IMG/VR virus record: IMGVR_UViG_3300028581_000002
Location: 1-51,834 of that record
DNA length: 51,834 nucleotides
Direction: 5' to 3' (one strand)
Source of the DNA: a virus
Below, one piece after another: positions 32,527 through 39,141 of this stretch. The translations under genes and the position numbers were made by a program. A model generated the notes under the pieces. The model saw nothing but the letters and a program-made list of their open reading frames with translations. It was not told where the DNA came from and made no database searches. Every line of letters begins with the position of its first letter. Position 1 is the first letter of the stretch.

Positions 32527-32961
32527 TTAATAAATGCCTTGCAATATTAAGCCACTAGACCAGGTGCTACCATTGCTAGTGTCGACTTTAATCACTGAAT
32601 TTACATCATTATATTTAACAGTTCCATCTGGATAAACATCCTTGAATAGGGAACTCATTCGCTTACACTGATAATTTGTAACTCCGTTTTTATCGCATGA
32701 TACATCATTCCAAATATCATCAGTATCCTCGATTGGTGTTAAAGGCTTACCGTCAATCAAAGCCATAAGGATATTCTTTGTAAACCCAATACTATAGCCA
32801 CTATGACCGTCTTTCATAAGGGAATTGAATGCTTTCATTGCACTCCTATAACAAGCAACCCCATATCCAGCGTCCTCTGGATGACCATCAACCTTAGCTG
32901 CTTTTACCTCTCTTGCACATGCTATTTTTACTTCACTCTTTGCCCATTCTTTCATACTCAT
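32527..32961 (-). CDS. Conserved phage protein of unknown function
   Basis: 144 residues. MKEWAKSEVKIACARE, EDAGYGVACYRSAMKAFNSL and NILMALIDGKPLTPIEDTDDIW are phrases I recognise from many gut phage genomes without a known role. TTGAAAGGAGA precedes ATG 32961. Predicted soluble and helical with a beta C-terminus. Confidence 0.65.
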   Translation of the reverse strand: MSMKEWAKSEVKIACAREVKAAKVDGHPEDAGYGVACYRSAMKAFNSLMKDGHSGYSIGFTKNILMALIDGKPLTPIEDTDDIWNDVSCDKNGVTNYQCKRMSSLFKDVYPDGTVKYNDVNSVIKVDTSNGSTWSSGLILQGIY

Positions 32962-32994
32962 TAGTATATTCTCCTTTCAAGAGATTAATATTTT

Positions 32995-33306
32995 TTATTT
33001 ACCTGTTCGGTTGTAGTACTCATATCTTGCCTGAACTGTTGGGTGTGTATATGCCTCTGCTATGCTTATACCGTGGTTCTTAGCGAAGTCCGCTGCATAT
33101 TGACCGTAAGGGTTTAGCAGTGATTCCCTAGGTTCAAAATATGTATGCTCGCCATCTTTTTGCTCCATATAGCGCTCTACCGCTTTTGTAAGACCTTCGC
33201 GTATGCGCTCATTATCAAGATCTTCTATACTATCAATAACATAAGCGAATGTCTGAGCATCAACTCTAGGCCCAGATGTGTCAATTACAATTCTTAATAT
33301 ACCCAT
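32995..33306 (-). CDS. Protein of unknown function
   Basis: About 103 residues from ATG 33306 (MGILRIVIDTSGPR), chosen by GAAAGGAGA; the longer frame starts inside the preceding gene. A helical end reads YAADFAKNHGISIAEAYTH. No known family recognised. Its ATG touches the stop of 33306..33515. Confidence 0.55.
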   Translation of the reverse strand: MGILRIVIDTSGPRVDAQTFAYVIDSIEDLDNERIREGLTKAVERYMEQKDGEHTYFEPRESLLNPYGQYAADFAKNHGISIAEAYTHPTVQARYEYYNRTGK

Positions 33307-33515
33307 TATCTTTCTCCTTTCAGCACATAACATTCAAACTTGAAATCGTAGGAATGATATATTAACCAATCACCTTTGCGACTAACAATTGGCTTTAAAC
33401 GTAATTTATCATGTATAGGATCGAATTCCTCATATGGATCAATATTCTTAACGATAAAGAAGATTGGGTCGATAGACATTCCAACCGCCTTCTCATAAGC
33501 CTCTTTATTTGTCAT
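33306..33515 (-). CDS. Small protein of unknown function
   Basis: 69 residues (MTNKEAYEKAVGMSIDPIFF...), ending in YHSYDFKFECYVLKGER; an alpha-then-beta pattern. GGGAGG precedes ATG 33515, and it overlaps both neighbours by one base. Confidence 0.55.
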   Translation of the reverse strand: MTNKEAYEKAVGMSIDPIFFIVKNIDPYEEFDPIHDKLRLKPIVSRKGDWLIYHSYDFKFECYVLKGER

Positions 33516-33697
33516 TAGTTCCTCCCTCTAAGTATACGTCTATTAGTATATCCTTTCAGAATTCTGTCTTGGATAATATTATATAGTTCCTCTTGTGCTA
33601 ATAAGTCCTTTTGCTTCTGACTCATCTCCGGAATTTTAGGAGGGAGCTTACCCTCCTTAGCAAGTGCAACATTTGGATTGTGTTTATGTTGTCCCAT
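33515..33697 (-). CDS. Small basic protein of unknown function
   Basis: 60 residues from ATG 33697 (MGQHKHNPNVALAKEG); this start is better spaced from AAAGG than the GTG three codons upstream. Proline- and lysine-rich start, then KQKDLLAQEELYNIIQDRI and a basic tail (TNRRILRGRN). May bind nucleic acid. Overlaps the preceding gene by 14 bases. Confidence 0.5.
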   Translation of the reverse strand: MGQHKHNPNVALAKEGKLPPKIPEMSQKQKDLLAQEELYNIIQDRILKGYTNRRILRGRN

Positions 33698-33887
33698 TTT
33701 CTTCACCCTTTAGAATCTCATAGAGATCCCTTGCTTTTGTGCCCGTTATTTTATTAACAAATACAACCGCACGACCAACTTTCTTACATACTACTGTAAG
33801 CTCTGCGTTCTCCATTTCCATGATCAACTCTAATATGTGGTTCTTCGTGACCATTGGGCTATAGCCAACAACACCAATCCTAAGCAT
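33684..33887 (-). CDS. Small protein of unknown function
   Basis: 67 residues from ATG 33887 (MLRIGVVGYSPMVTKNHIL) after AAGGAGG. A compact beta-alpha-beta pattern with TKARDLYEILKGEEN near the end. Its start codon overlaps the stop of the preceding 44-residue gene. Function unknown. Confidence 0.55.
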   Translation of the reverse strand: MLRIGVVGYSPMVTKNHILELIMEMENAELTVVCKKVGRAVVFVNKITGTKARDLYEILKGEENGTT

Positions 33888-34014
33888 CAGTATCCCTCCT
33901 TGCAATATGAATCATTATGCTTTCCGGAACATTAAACAACTCTAGTAAACACCAAGGAGCACATAATACAATAATAAAGAATATATCTTCAAATATATAT
34001 CTACACTTTTTCAT
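33880..34014 (-). CDS. 44-residue membrane protein
   Basis: Begins MKKCRYIFEDIFFIIVLCAP at ATG 34014, preceded by AAGGAGC inside the end of the upstream gene. One hydrophobic helix (about 11-30) and a polar end (IHIARRDTDA). It overlaps both neighbours, and its TAG is read through the next gene's ATGCTTAG. Function unknown. Confidence 0.6.
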   Translation of the reverse strand: MKKCRYIFEDIFFIIVLCAPWCLLELFNVPESIMIHIARRDTDA

Positions 34015-34303
34015 TGCTATGCTCCTTGTTTTCTACCATCTTCTCAAACGCTAATTCTTCAGCAGCAATAATACTATTCAACGATGCCTGTCTTCCATGA
34101 TTCTTAGGCATAGTTATGATTATCGGCGAATTATCCCAACATTTCTTACACTTCCATTTATCTTGACGATAATAGAGGTTTGCTAATGTCTTACCACATT
34201 CTGGACAAGTCTCTTGATGTATTACGCCCTTTTGTTTCCCTTGATATTTCTTAAAGAAAAGTGGGAATATGTCATCCATATACCCACCGTACGGTCCAAA
34301 CAT
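34001..34303 (-). CDS. Zinc-ribbon protein
   Basis: 100 residues. ETCPECGKT and, 15 residues later, KCKKCWD form a four-cysteine zinc ribbon after an aromatic N-terminus (MFGPYGGYMDDIFPLFF). The helical end is acidic. AGGAGG supports ATG 34303. Possibly nucleic acid- or host-polymerase-binding; function unknown. Confidence 0.6.
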   Translation of the reverse strand: MFGPYGGYMDDIFPLFFKKYQGKQKGVIHQETCPECGKTLANLYYRQDKWKCKKCWDNSPIIITMPKNHGRQASLNSIIAAEELAFEKMVENKEHSNEKV

Positions 34304-34313
34304 AACTAGCCTC

Positions 34314-35018
34314 CTAATCTAATGGTTGCGTCCGTGGAAGGTTTATCAAATATCCACCACGTACTCGGCTAACACTAGCACTGCGCAACTCATACCAACC
34401 ATATTTGTCATCTGCAAAGTTACTATCAATACCAACCAATCCATACAAATCCGCAACACTTGCCATTTGATAATCAATAGTTAGATCAACTAATTGAGAT
34501 AACACTTCCTCGGCCTCGCCACGTGTTTCTAATATAATTTCATCAAAATCATGTCTAGCTCGACCTTGCTTGGATATATCCCTCGATCCTCTAGAATCAC
34601 GGTCCCTATCTCTACCAGAATCTCTCGATCCTCTAGAATCCCTATCAGAGTCACGGTAATATGAACCATAACTGGTGTACGAGCGGTTACCATCTCTTCT
34701 AGTGTTACGTCCACGACGCTCACCAAAGAGCAACATCTCAATACCGCCACCAACCATATCACTTATCATGGCTTTAGCCGCAGGTATTAACACATCATGA
34801 AATATATAACCTCCAACACTTTTAGTGTCATCTTCGAGAAAGGTCTCCGCAAGTTTCTTAGAGAACGATCGTTTCTGTTTTTTAACTAATCCGGTGACAA
34901 CTTTCTCAACTTTCTTGTCTTCGATTCTTTCTTTTTTTATTGGCTCTTTACGAGTCAATTTCGAGTTCGATGGAAAATTGTCTTTCAATAATTCTTTTCC
35001 TGAATCGTCATTCTTCAT
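34314..35018 (-). CDS. Protein with Arg/Asp/Ser repeat region and shared C-terminal domain
   Basis: 234 residues. A lysine-rich N-terminus, a small-residue helix (LIPAAKAMISDMVGGGIEML), then a low-complexity block rich in R, D, S and G (YRDSDRDSRGSRDSGRD). The C-terminal 65 residues (EEVLSQLVDLTIDYQMAS.ADLYGLVGI...YGWYEL) match the C-terminal domain of 35485..35991. The shared domain is common in gut phages next to small membrane proteins; role unknown. Confidence 0.65.
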   Translation of the reverse strand: MKNDDSGKELLKDNFPSNSKLTRKEPIKKERIEDKKVEKVVTGLVKKQKRSFSKKLAETFLEDDTKSVGGYIFHDVLIPAAKAMISDMVGGGIEMLLFGERRGRNTRRDGNRSYTSYGSYYRDSDRDSRGSRDSGRDRDRDSRGSRDISKQGRARHDFDEIILETRGEAEEVLSQLVDLTIDYQMASVADLYGLVGIDSNFADDKYGWYELRSASVSRVRGGYLINLPRTQPLD

Positions 35019-35040
35019 TGTATAACCTCCTCTCTCTATT

Positions 35041-35148
35041 TTAGTGTCTGCGCATTTCTCTTATGAATATCCAAATAAGCCAAAGTCCACTTGTAATAAC
35101 AAACATAAATACATCAAACAAGAATGCTAATATACCATATTTTCTCAT
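35041..35148 (-). CDS. 35-residue membrane protein
   Basis: Starts MRKYGILAFLFDVFMFVITS at ATG 35148, overlapping the TGA of the preceding gene (ATGA), with AAAGGAGA upstream. One hydrophobic helix flanked by basic residues (FIREMRRH end). Very small but well supported by its ribosome site and coupling. Confidence 0.6.
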   Translation of the reverse strand: MRKYGILAFLFDVFMFVITSGLWLIWIFIREMRRH

Positions 35149-35483
35149 AATGAGTCTCCTTTCGATGCAATAGTAATAGCAAATTCTGTGCCATCAGGCA
35201 TAGTAAGAAAGAACCCCTCTGTCGTACCAAGAACATGACCACAGTCAAAGTTAACTGGTTCTAAATCTGTATTTTTTTCAATTATATCCATTAAACAAAC
35301 CGTGACTTTCTTTGGGGTCATTTTAATTAATTCTTGATATTCATTATTATGAAATTCAAAAATACCTACTGGCTGACGATCTTTATCCCAAGGTTCTCCA
35401 TCGTTATAGACATAATTATCATATTCTGTTATGAGATCAAAAAGATCTTCTTTTTTAATTTTGGTGATATCAAAGGTGGCCAT
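35145..35483 (-). CDS. Protein of unknown function
   Basis: 112 residues. MATFDITKIKKEDLFDLITE, then DRQPVGIFEFHNNEY and a beta-rich end (GHVLGTTEGFFLTMPDGTEF). GAAAGGAGA precedes the ATG. No motif of known function. Confidence 0.55.
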   Translation of the reverse strand: MATFDITKIKKEDLFDLITEYDNYVYNDGEPWDKDRQPVGIFEFHNNEYQELIKMTPKKVTVCLMDIIEKNTDLEPVNFDCGHVLGTTEGFFLTMPDGTEFAITIASKGDSL

Positions 35484-35484
35484 G

Positions 35485-35991
35485 TTATTCTCCTTTCAAC
35501 TTCATAGGGGTAGGAAATTCTATTGTATATCCGTCTTTGACTCTCTTAACCATAGCCCTACTTAAATCTTTCCACCCATATCTACTACTTGTGAATCTGG
35601 GGCTATAGCATATATGTCCAACTTCATCATACATATCTTTTATAGAACACTCTCCATAATCAACGATATTATCTATAAGATTTGATAGTACTTGATCGGC
35701 TTCGCTTCTCTTATTAAATAACACTTCGGTTGAGGGGAAGTGCTCCGCTACTTTTACAAGATCAGACTTCGCCTTTGCCCATGGTTCAATATAAGCCTCT
35801 CCAGGTGTCTCTGGTCTTTTATAATCTAGTTGATAATCTCTATCTACCTCACCAAGAACATCGATCTTCAATTTATCAAAAGCCTTTTTAGCTTCTTTTA
35901 CATCTTTTTTCTGTTGAAAATATGAACCAATCCATATTCCTATAATACATGCACCGGTAACAATAGCAGCTTCTTTTATGTTATTTTTCAT
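35485..35991 (-). CDS. Membrane-anchored protein with shared C-terminal domain
   Basis: 168 residues. An N-terminal helix (EAAIVTGACIIGIWIGSYF) anchors it in the membrane. The C-terminal region (ADQVLSNLIDNIVDYGECSIKDMYDEVG...YGWKDL) is paralogous to that of 34314..35018. AAGGAGT supports ATG 35991. Function unknown; the pair probably arose by duplication and domain swapping. Confidence 0.65.
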   Translation of the reverse strand: MKNNIKEAAIVTGACIIGIWIGSYFQQKKDVKEAKKAFDKLKIDVLGEVDRDYQLDYKRPETPGEAYIEPWAKAKSDLVKVAEHFPSTEVLFNKRSEADQVLSNLIDNIVDYGECSIKDMYDEVGHICYSPRFTSSRYGWKDLSRAMVKRVKDGYTIEFPTPMKLKGE

Positions 35992-36157
35992 GATTGACTC
36001 CTTCTTTAATTAATTTGTTAAACAGATCCCATGCTTCTTTGCCCTGGAAGGCATTTATTACATCTACTTTTCCATTTTTCTGCTCGCCGACAACTAATAC
36101 GCCAGTGCCATCGTCATCTAAAGCTACGCTTACAATAAAGGCCTTATTTGTTTTCAT
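35981..36157 (-). CDS. Small protein of unknown function
   Basis: 58 residues from ATG 36157 (MKTNKAFIVSVALDDDGTGV), chosen because AAGGAGG lies just upstream. Beta-strand pairs then a helix (GKEAWDLFNKLIKEG). It overlaps both neighbours. Confidence 0.5.
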   Translation of the reverse strand: MKTNKAFIVSVALDDDGTGVLVVGEQKNGKVDVINAFQGKEAWDLFNKLIKEGVNHEK

Positions 36158-36395
36158 ATTTTTCAGCCTCCTTATACTTTTGTTCATCGTACTCAAACCT
36201 ATTACTCTTTGAGATAGGCGTTTGATATTTGATTCCTTCTATTTCTTTTTTGCATTGTGGACATACTCTAGGATCACAACAAACATTTTTACAAGGCATC
36301 CTTGAATTGATATAAAACTCCTCTATACTGTATCCTATATCAATATGATCAAATACAAATCCACAATCACAAACTGGTTTCATTTTTACCCACAT
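36144..36395 (-). CDS. Cysteine-rich zinc-binding protein
   Basis: Up to 83 residues. Cysteines in CDCG, CKNVCCDPRVCPQCKK suggest two zinc sites. The start is uncertain: ATG 36395 or 36383 both lack a strong ribosome site. A terminator-like hairpin lies just upstream at 36419..36432, so transcription must read through or begin in between. Function unknown. Confidence 0.5.
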   Translation of the reverse strand: MWVKMKPVCDCGFVFDHIDIGYSIEEFYINSRMPCKNVCCDPRVCPQCKKEIEGIKYQTPISKSNRFEYDEQKYKEAEKYENK

Positions 36396-36418
36396 ATTAT
36401 TTACCCAAAATAAAGAAA

Positions 36419-36432
36419 GAAGCCTAAGCTTC
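36419..36432 (-). terminator. Repeated terminator, copy 1 (stop codon in loop)
   Basis: On the minus strand GAAGC-TTAG-GCTTC followed by TTTCTTTATTTT. The loop contains the TAG stop of 36424..36702. The 14-base core is shared by three identical and two near-identical copies. Confidence 0.75.
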
Positions 36433-36702
36433 CTTCCCTAATCCTTCATTTTTCTTTTCATTATCTGCTGTCCACACACTTACGGTCTTAACAACTCGGT
36501 CAATCGTATTCTCAAATTTAGTACTTGCTGCTGATGCTGCCATCCCCGCTATAAAGAAACTTCCCACCGCAATACAAACTTTTCCTATTCTTTTTGTACT
36601 GTCAGGGGTTGTTACCTTAATAAGGTTGCCTACAACCGCGCCTACTCCTATTGAGATAACTATTGCTCCTGTTATCTTTACCACATTTAGTGCTTTATTC
36701 AT
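36424..36702 (-). CDS. Small two-helix membrane protein
   Basis: 92 residues. GAGAGGAGA and the promoter at 36731 fix the start at ATG 36702 (MNKALNVVKITGAIVISIGV), far inside the longest frame. Two hydrophobic stretches (10-28 and 43-60), then a polar helix. It ends ...KEA, where GAA-GCT-TAG is the terminator hairpin itself. One promoter-gene-terminator cassette. Function unknown. Confidence 0.72.
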   Translation of the reverse strand: MNKALNVVKITGAIVISIGVGAVVGNLIKVTTPDSTKRIGKVCIAVGSFFIAGMAASAASTKFENTIDRVVKTVSVWTADNEKKNEGLGKEA

Positions 36703-36730
36703 AATAATTCTCCTCTCAAATTTAGATTCT

Positions 36731-36756
36731 ATTATAGAGTGTGTTTTACCCGCGAA
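36731..36756 (-). promoter_or_regulatory. Conserved phage promoter copy
   Basis: TCGC, four bases, AAAACA, five bases, TATAAT. Drives the 92-residue membrane protein at 36424..36702; it overlaps the C-terminal end of the upstream SleB-like gene. Confidence 0.82.
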
Positions 36757-36757
36757 A

Positions 36758-37351
36758 TCAGGACCTTGTGGTGTTTGTTTTACCATTACCATTGAAATAT
36801 ATATGATTTGTTGGTATTGACTGAATACCCGGGGCATAATGATCATATGCTCCACACCATTCTCTAACAACTTTTAAGGCTTTTTCTGATGGTGTTTTTT
36901 TAAGATTCTTAGGCATTACGCTAAATTGATTATCGCTAAGCACAACTTCTTTAACTGTGTCTGGAAATTTGTTAGAATTAACACGATTCATTGTAACGCA
37001 AAGTACTTTCCCAACCTCAGCATAATCAATTTCTTCCATAAAATCAAAATCATATTCTCCATCACCAGATACATCTTTACTACCGCATAATAACTGAGCA
37101 AGTAAATATATTTCTTTTTCTGTGAATCCATATTGCAGTTTGACATGTTCTTCGTAACGTACGTCCGTAACAGGCGCCACTGCTTCTATGTATTTTGCCT
37201 CAACTGGTATTGCGTTTGTAACAATCTCAACATCCGTATGTAAGGCACATCTTGCCATTGTCGCTATCACGAGAATAAATAATAGAAACATTAACAATCT
37301 GTTTAGAATGCTCCTTCTCTGTCTTTCCTCTTTGCTTTTGTATTTTATCAT
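36758..37351 (-). CDS. SleB-like cell wall hydrolase with membrane anchor
   Basis: 197 residues from ATG 37351 (MIKYKSKEERQRRSILNRLL) after AAGGAGAC; the longer frame overlaps another gene. A hydrophobic segment at about 18-34 anchors or exports it. The Hydrolase_2/SleB domain is recognisable: EKEIYLLAQLL, then VGKVLCVTMNRVNSNKFPDTVKEVV, DNQFSVM and a C-terminal HIYFNGNG. In SleB the glutamate of 'YAEA' is catalytic; here the aligned stretch reads CGSKD, so the active glutamate may be missing or moved. It could be an active lysin or a divergent regulator. It is the second wall-hydrolase gene besides the amidase. Confidence 0.75.
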   Translation of the reverse strand: MIKYKSKEERQRRSILNRLLMFLLFILVIATMARCALHTDVEIVTNAIPVEAKYIEAVAPVTDVRYEEHVKLQYGFTEKEIYLLAQLLCGSKDVSGDGEYDFDFMEEIDYAEVGKVLCVTMNRVNSNKFPDTVKEVVLSDNQFSVMPKNLKKTPSEKALKVVREWCGAYDHYAPGIQSIPTNHIYFNGNGKTNTTRS

Positions 37352-37365
37352 GCTTTGTCTCCTTC

Positions 37366-37485
37366 TTATTTCGTATGTGACATCATAAATAATCCTATTA
37401 TGAGTATTATAAATAATATTATATCTAACGCTATAAAACATCCAAGTATAATTTCGTAAACTTGATAATAACAGGTTCTTTTCAT
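37366..37485 (-). CDS. 39-residue membrane protein
   Basis: Starts MKRTCYYQVYEIILGCFIAL at ATG 37485 after TAGGAG. One long hydrophobic helix (about 12-34) and a short polar end. It directly precedes the SleB-like gene, so a role in lysis, such as a small holin or spanin-like partner, is possible but unproven. Confidence 0.58.
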   Translation of the reverse strand: MKRTCYYQVYEIILGCFIALDIILFIILIIGLFMMSHTK

Positions 37486-37500
37486 ACACTCACTCCTAGA

Positions 37501-37538
37501 CAAAAATAAGAAGAGACACTTAATTTCTTAAATGCCTC
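37501..37538 (-). terminator. Strong intrinsic terminator
   Basis: GAGGCATTTAA (minus strand) pairs with TTAAGTGTCTC across a GAAA loop, 11 pairs with two G-T, followed by TTCTTATTTTT. It follows the stop of 37548..37775 and closes that cassette. Confidence 0.85.
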
Positions 37539-37547
37539 TGCTTTATT

Positions 37548-37775
37548 CTATTGTACTACGTTCTCAGCGACTTCGCCAAGGTTTCCAAATCCGTCCATGA
37601 TTGCCCCATCTGGTGACAAAGTGTCCATCGCATCCAGTAGTTCATCGCCTCCGCTAGATAGCTTTCTGATTATTACAATCCCCGCTACCACGCCTACAAC
37701 AATTAATGCTCCTTTAATGATTTTACCTTTGTTTCCTTTGATGAATTCAACCAAGGTACTTTTCTTTTCGTCCAT
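37548..37775 (-). CDS. Small single-helix membrane protein
   Basis: 75 residues. A charged start (MDEKKSTLVEFIKGNKGK) is followed by one membrane helix (IIKGALIVVGVVAGIVII) and an acidic end. AAAAGGAGA supports ATG 37775. It has its own promoter (37813..37838) and terminator (37501..37538). Confidence 0.7.
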   Translation of the reverse strand: MDEKKSTLVEFIKGNKGKIIKGALIVVGVVAGIVIIRKLSSGGDELLDAMDTLSPDGAIMDGFGNLGEVAENVVQ

Positions 37776-37812
37776 GATGATTTCTCCTTTTCAATATAGT
37801 ATTTTTATTTCT

Positions 37813-37838
37813 ATTATAGCCTATGTAATTCTTGCGAG
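37813..37838 (-). promoter_or_regulatory. Conserved phage promoter copy
   Basis: TCGC, four bases, ATTACA, five bases, TATAAT. Drives 37548..37775. Its upstream element is one arm of the inverted repeat at 37831..37854. Confidence 0.85.
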
Positions 37839-37854
37839 CTAAATTAGTCGCAAG
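37831..37854. promoter_or_regulatory. Inverted repeat overlapping the promoter's upstream box
   Basis: CTTGCGA (37831..37837) and TCGCAAG (37848..37854) form a perfect 7-bp inverted repeat around a ten-base centre. One arm is the conserved TCGC box of the promoter at 37813..37838. It could be an operator site or simply a hairpin ending the upstream gene; no T-run follows. Confidence 0.5.
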
Positions 37855-37859
37855 TATAG

Positions 37860-38663
37860 CTATTTCATAAATTTTGGCACGACCTCATAATTCAGAACTA
37901 TGCAAGGTTCGCCCTCTTCTGTAAGTTGAGTGCTAAAAGATATTTCAACTAATCCTTTGTCAAGATCCCAGCCCATTTGATCACCAAGTTTATTTCCTGC
38001 CAATCCAAGCCCATAATATAACTCATTCACAGTCATGAATCCGTCTGTCATTAATGAATGATTAAGATCATTTACAACACGTCTTATTTGCTCAATATCA
38101 TTCTTGAAATATCGTCCGGATAAGCTATCATAACATGTCACACTGCCCTTGCCTGTGAATATAATCTCGTTCTTACTAGCTGGATCCCTTTTTACACGAT
38201 CAGCAGAAATATCATCCCTGACCTTTAATTCTTTATTCTTACCAATAGTCTCGACTACCTTATGCTTGTATTCTTTGAATGCCGCTTCTGTTATACCATA
38301 TAAGCTAGCTAAGGCAGCGTTACGTCGTAATGATATTTGATTAGCACTAATGATACATGCTATGGTTACTGCTCCCATCGTCACTGTAGGAATATAACAC
38401 TTCCAGGTCAACTTCACAATTTCCATCTTCGTCAAATCAGGCAATATCATATCTGGTAGACTATCGTTGTAATATCCTCGATCATCTAACTCCTGGTCCA
38501 TAATTGATAAAGCCCTCGGCGTTGCCTTAACTGCAAATATAACCGTCCCTAAAAGTCCAGCAACAGCAATCCCGGTGAGAATTGTCGGACTATTTTGGGA
38601 AATTACACCCCCGAGGTTTTTTGCCGCTTGAGTTAATCCATTTCCTTCACTAAAACTCTTCAT
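37860..38663 (-). CDS. DUF6353-like membrane protein, copy 2
   Basis: 267 residues, paralogue of 28053..28994. Two helices (about 27-49, LTGIAVAGLLGTVIFAVKA; about 92-110, TVTMGAVTIACIISAN) and a soluble end with TVNELYYGLGLAG and GWDLDKG. AAGGGAG supports ATG 38663. It lies downstream of the tRNA-like RNA and its promoter, with tiny leader frames between. Function unknown. Confidence 0.75.
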   Translation of the reverse strand: MKSFSEGNGLTQAAKNLGGVISQNSPTILTGIAVAGLLGTVIFAVKATPRALSIMDQELDDRGYYNDSLPDMILPDLTKMEIVKLTWKCYIPTVTMGAVTIACIISANQISLRRNAALASLYGITEAAFKEYKHKVVETIGKNKELKVRDDISADRVKRDPASKNEIIFTGKGSVTCYDSLSGRYFKNDIEQIRRVVNDLNHSLMTDGFMTVNELYYGLGLAGNKLGDQMGWDLDKGLVEISFSTQLTEEGEPCIVLNYEVVPKFMK

Positions 38664-38757
38664 TTGTGACTCCCTTCAAGATTTAATCTTCTGTGGTTTG
38701 CATGTCATACTAGCACATTATAAACATGATATTTCTCCTTTCAAGAAAAATATAAAA

Positions 38758-38843
38758 AGAAATGTACAGGATTCGAACCTGCGACATCTAGTGCTTCCAT
38801 ATAATTTCCGCATCTATCGCTCTACCAACTGAGCTAACATCTC
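38758..38843 (-). tRNA. tRNA-like gene R1, anticodon uncertain
   Basis: 86 bases. A seven-pair acceptor stem (GAGATGT with ACATTTC), TA at 8-9, a standard D arm (GCTC-AGTTGGTA-GAGC) and a perfect T arm (GCAGG-TTCGAAT-CCTGT) are clear. The 36 bases between the D and T arms do not fold normally: the best anticodon stem (ATAGA/ATTAT) has a mismatch and its loop TGCGGAA lacks the usual U33. The region is 13 bases longer than in ordinary class I tRNAs. No CCA is encoded; a T-rich tail follows. The promoter's -10 box ends only four bases upstream. It may be a decayed tRNA or a tRNA mimic. Confidence 0.6.
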
Positions 38844-38847
38844 TTTC

Positions 38848-38873
38848 ATTATAACCTGTGTAATTTTCGCGAA
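38848..38873 (-). promoter_or_regulatory. Conserved phage promoter copy (tRNA-like RNA)
   Basis: TCGC, four bases, ATTACA, five bases, TATAAT. The expected start of transcription falls at or within the first bases of the tRNA-like acceptor stem. Confidence 0.85.
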
Positions 38874-38878
38874 TTTAA

Positions 38879-39010
38879 CTAATCCTTTGCAATCAACCGT
38901 AGGATAAATGCTCCTGTTACTAACACGGTTCCAACGAGTAATTCCTCCAATATCTCCTTCTTCCTATTTTTTCTGTACTCTTTCACAACTACAAAATTCT
39001 GTTTTGACAT
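38879..39010 (-). CDS. 43-residue membrane protein
   Basis: AAAGGTGGG selects ATG 39010 (MSKQNFVVVKEYRKNRKKEI), well inside the longer frame, which would cover the structured RNA. A basic soluble start and one helix (LLVGTVLVTGAFILRLIA). It is the first gene after the leader RNA at 39040..39115. Confidence 0.62.
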   Translation of the reverse strand: MSKQNFVVVKEYRKNRKKEILEELLVGTVLVTGAFILRLIAKD

Positions 39011-39039
39011 GGCATTCCCACCTTTCAAATAAAAATAAT

Positions 39040-39115
39040 GAAGGGTAATCTTTCTCCAATCCACGGGTATGTGGTTCACGAATCGAACGTGACTTCCTAA
39101 TAAATTTTACTCTTC
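39040..39115 (-). ncRNA. Structured leader RNA R2, 76 bases
   Basis: The first nine bases (GAAGAGTAA) pair with the last nine (TTACCCTTC) with one mismatch. Inside are a five-pair stem TCACG/CGTGA with the seven-base loop TTCGATT, and a CCAC/GTGG hairpin. The length equals a tRNA, but D and T arms are absent. U-rich bases and the ribosome site of 38879..39010 follow. It is a stable 5' leader or an independent RNA. Confidence 0.55.
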
Positions 39116-39141
39116 ATTATAACATGTGTAATTTTCGCGAC
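39116..39141 (-). promoter_or_regulatory. Conserved phage promoter copy (R2 leader)
   Basis: TCGC, four bases, ATTACA, five bases, TATAAT. It differs little from the copy at 38848..38873. It abuts the stop of the ligase gene. Confidence 0.85.

Noticed and set aside
34529-34762. Alternative minus-strand frame inside the RD/RS-rich gene
   Set aside because: It is an overlapping frame in low-complexity DNA without a ribosome site; the main frame has a clear start and a paralogous domain.
38664-38757. Tiny leader frames (5 and 10 codons) upstream of the second DUF6353-like gene
   Set aside because: One follows a good ribosome site, but both are too short to support as genes without translation data.
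39040-39115. A second ordinary tRNA gene
   Set aside because: It has tRNA length and an acceptor-like stem, but D and T arms are absent and the seven-base-loop hairpin has a pyrimidine at position 37. I describe it as a structured leader instead.
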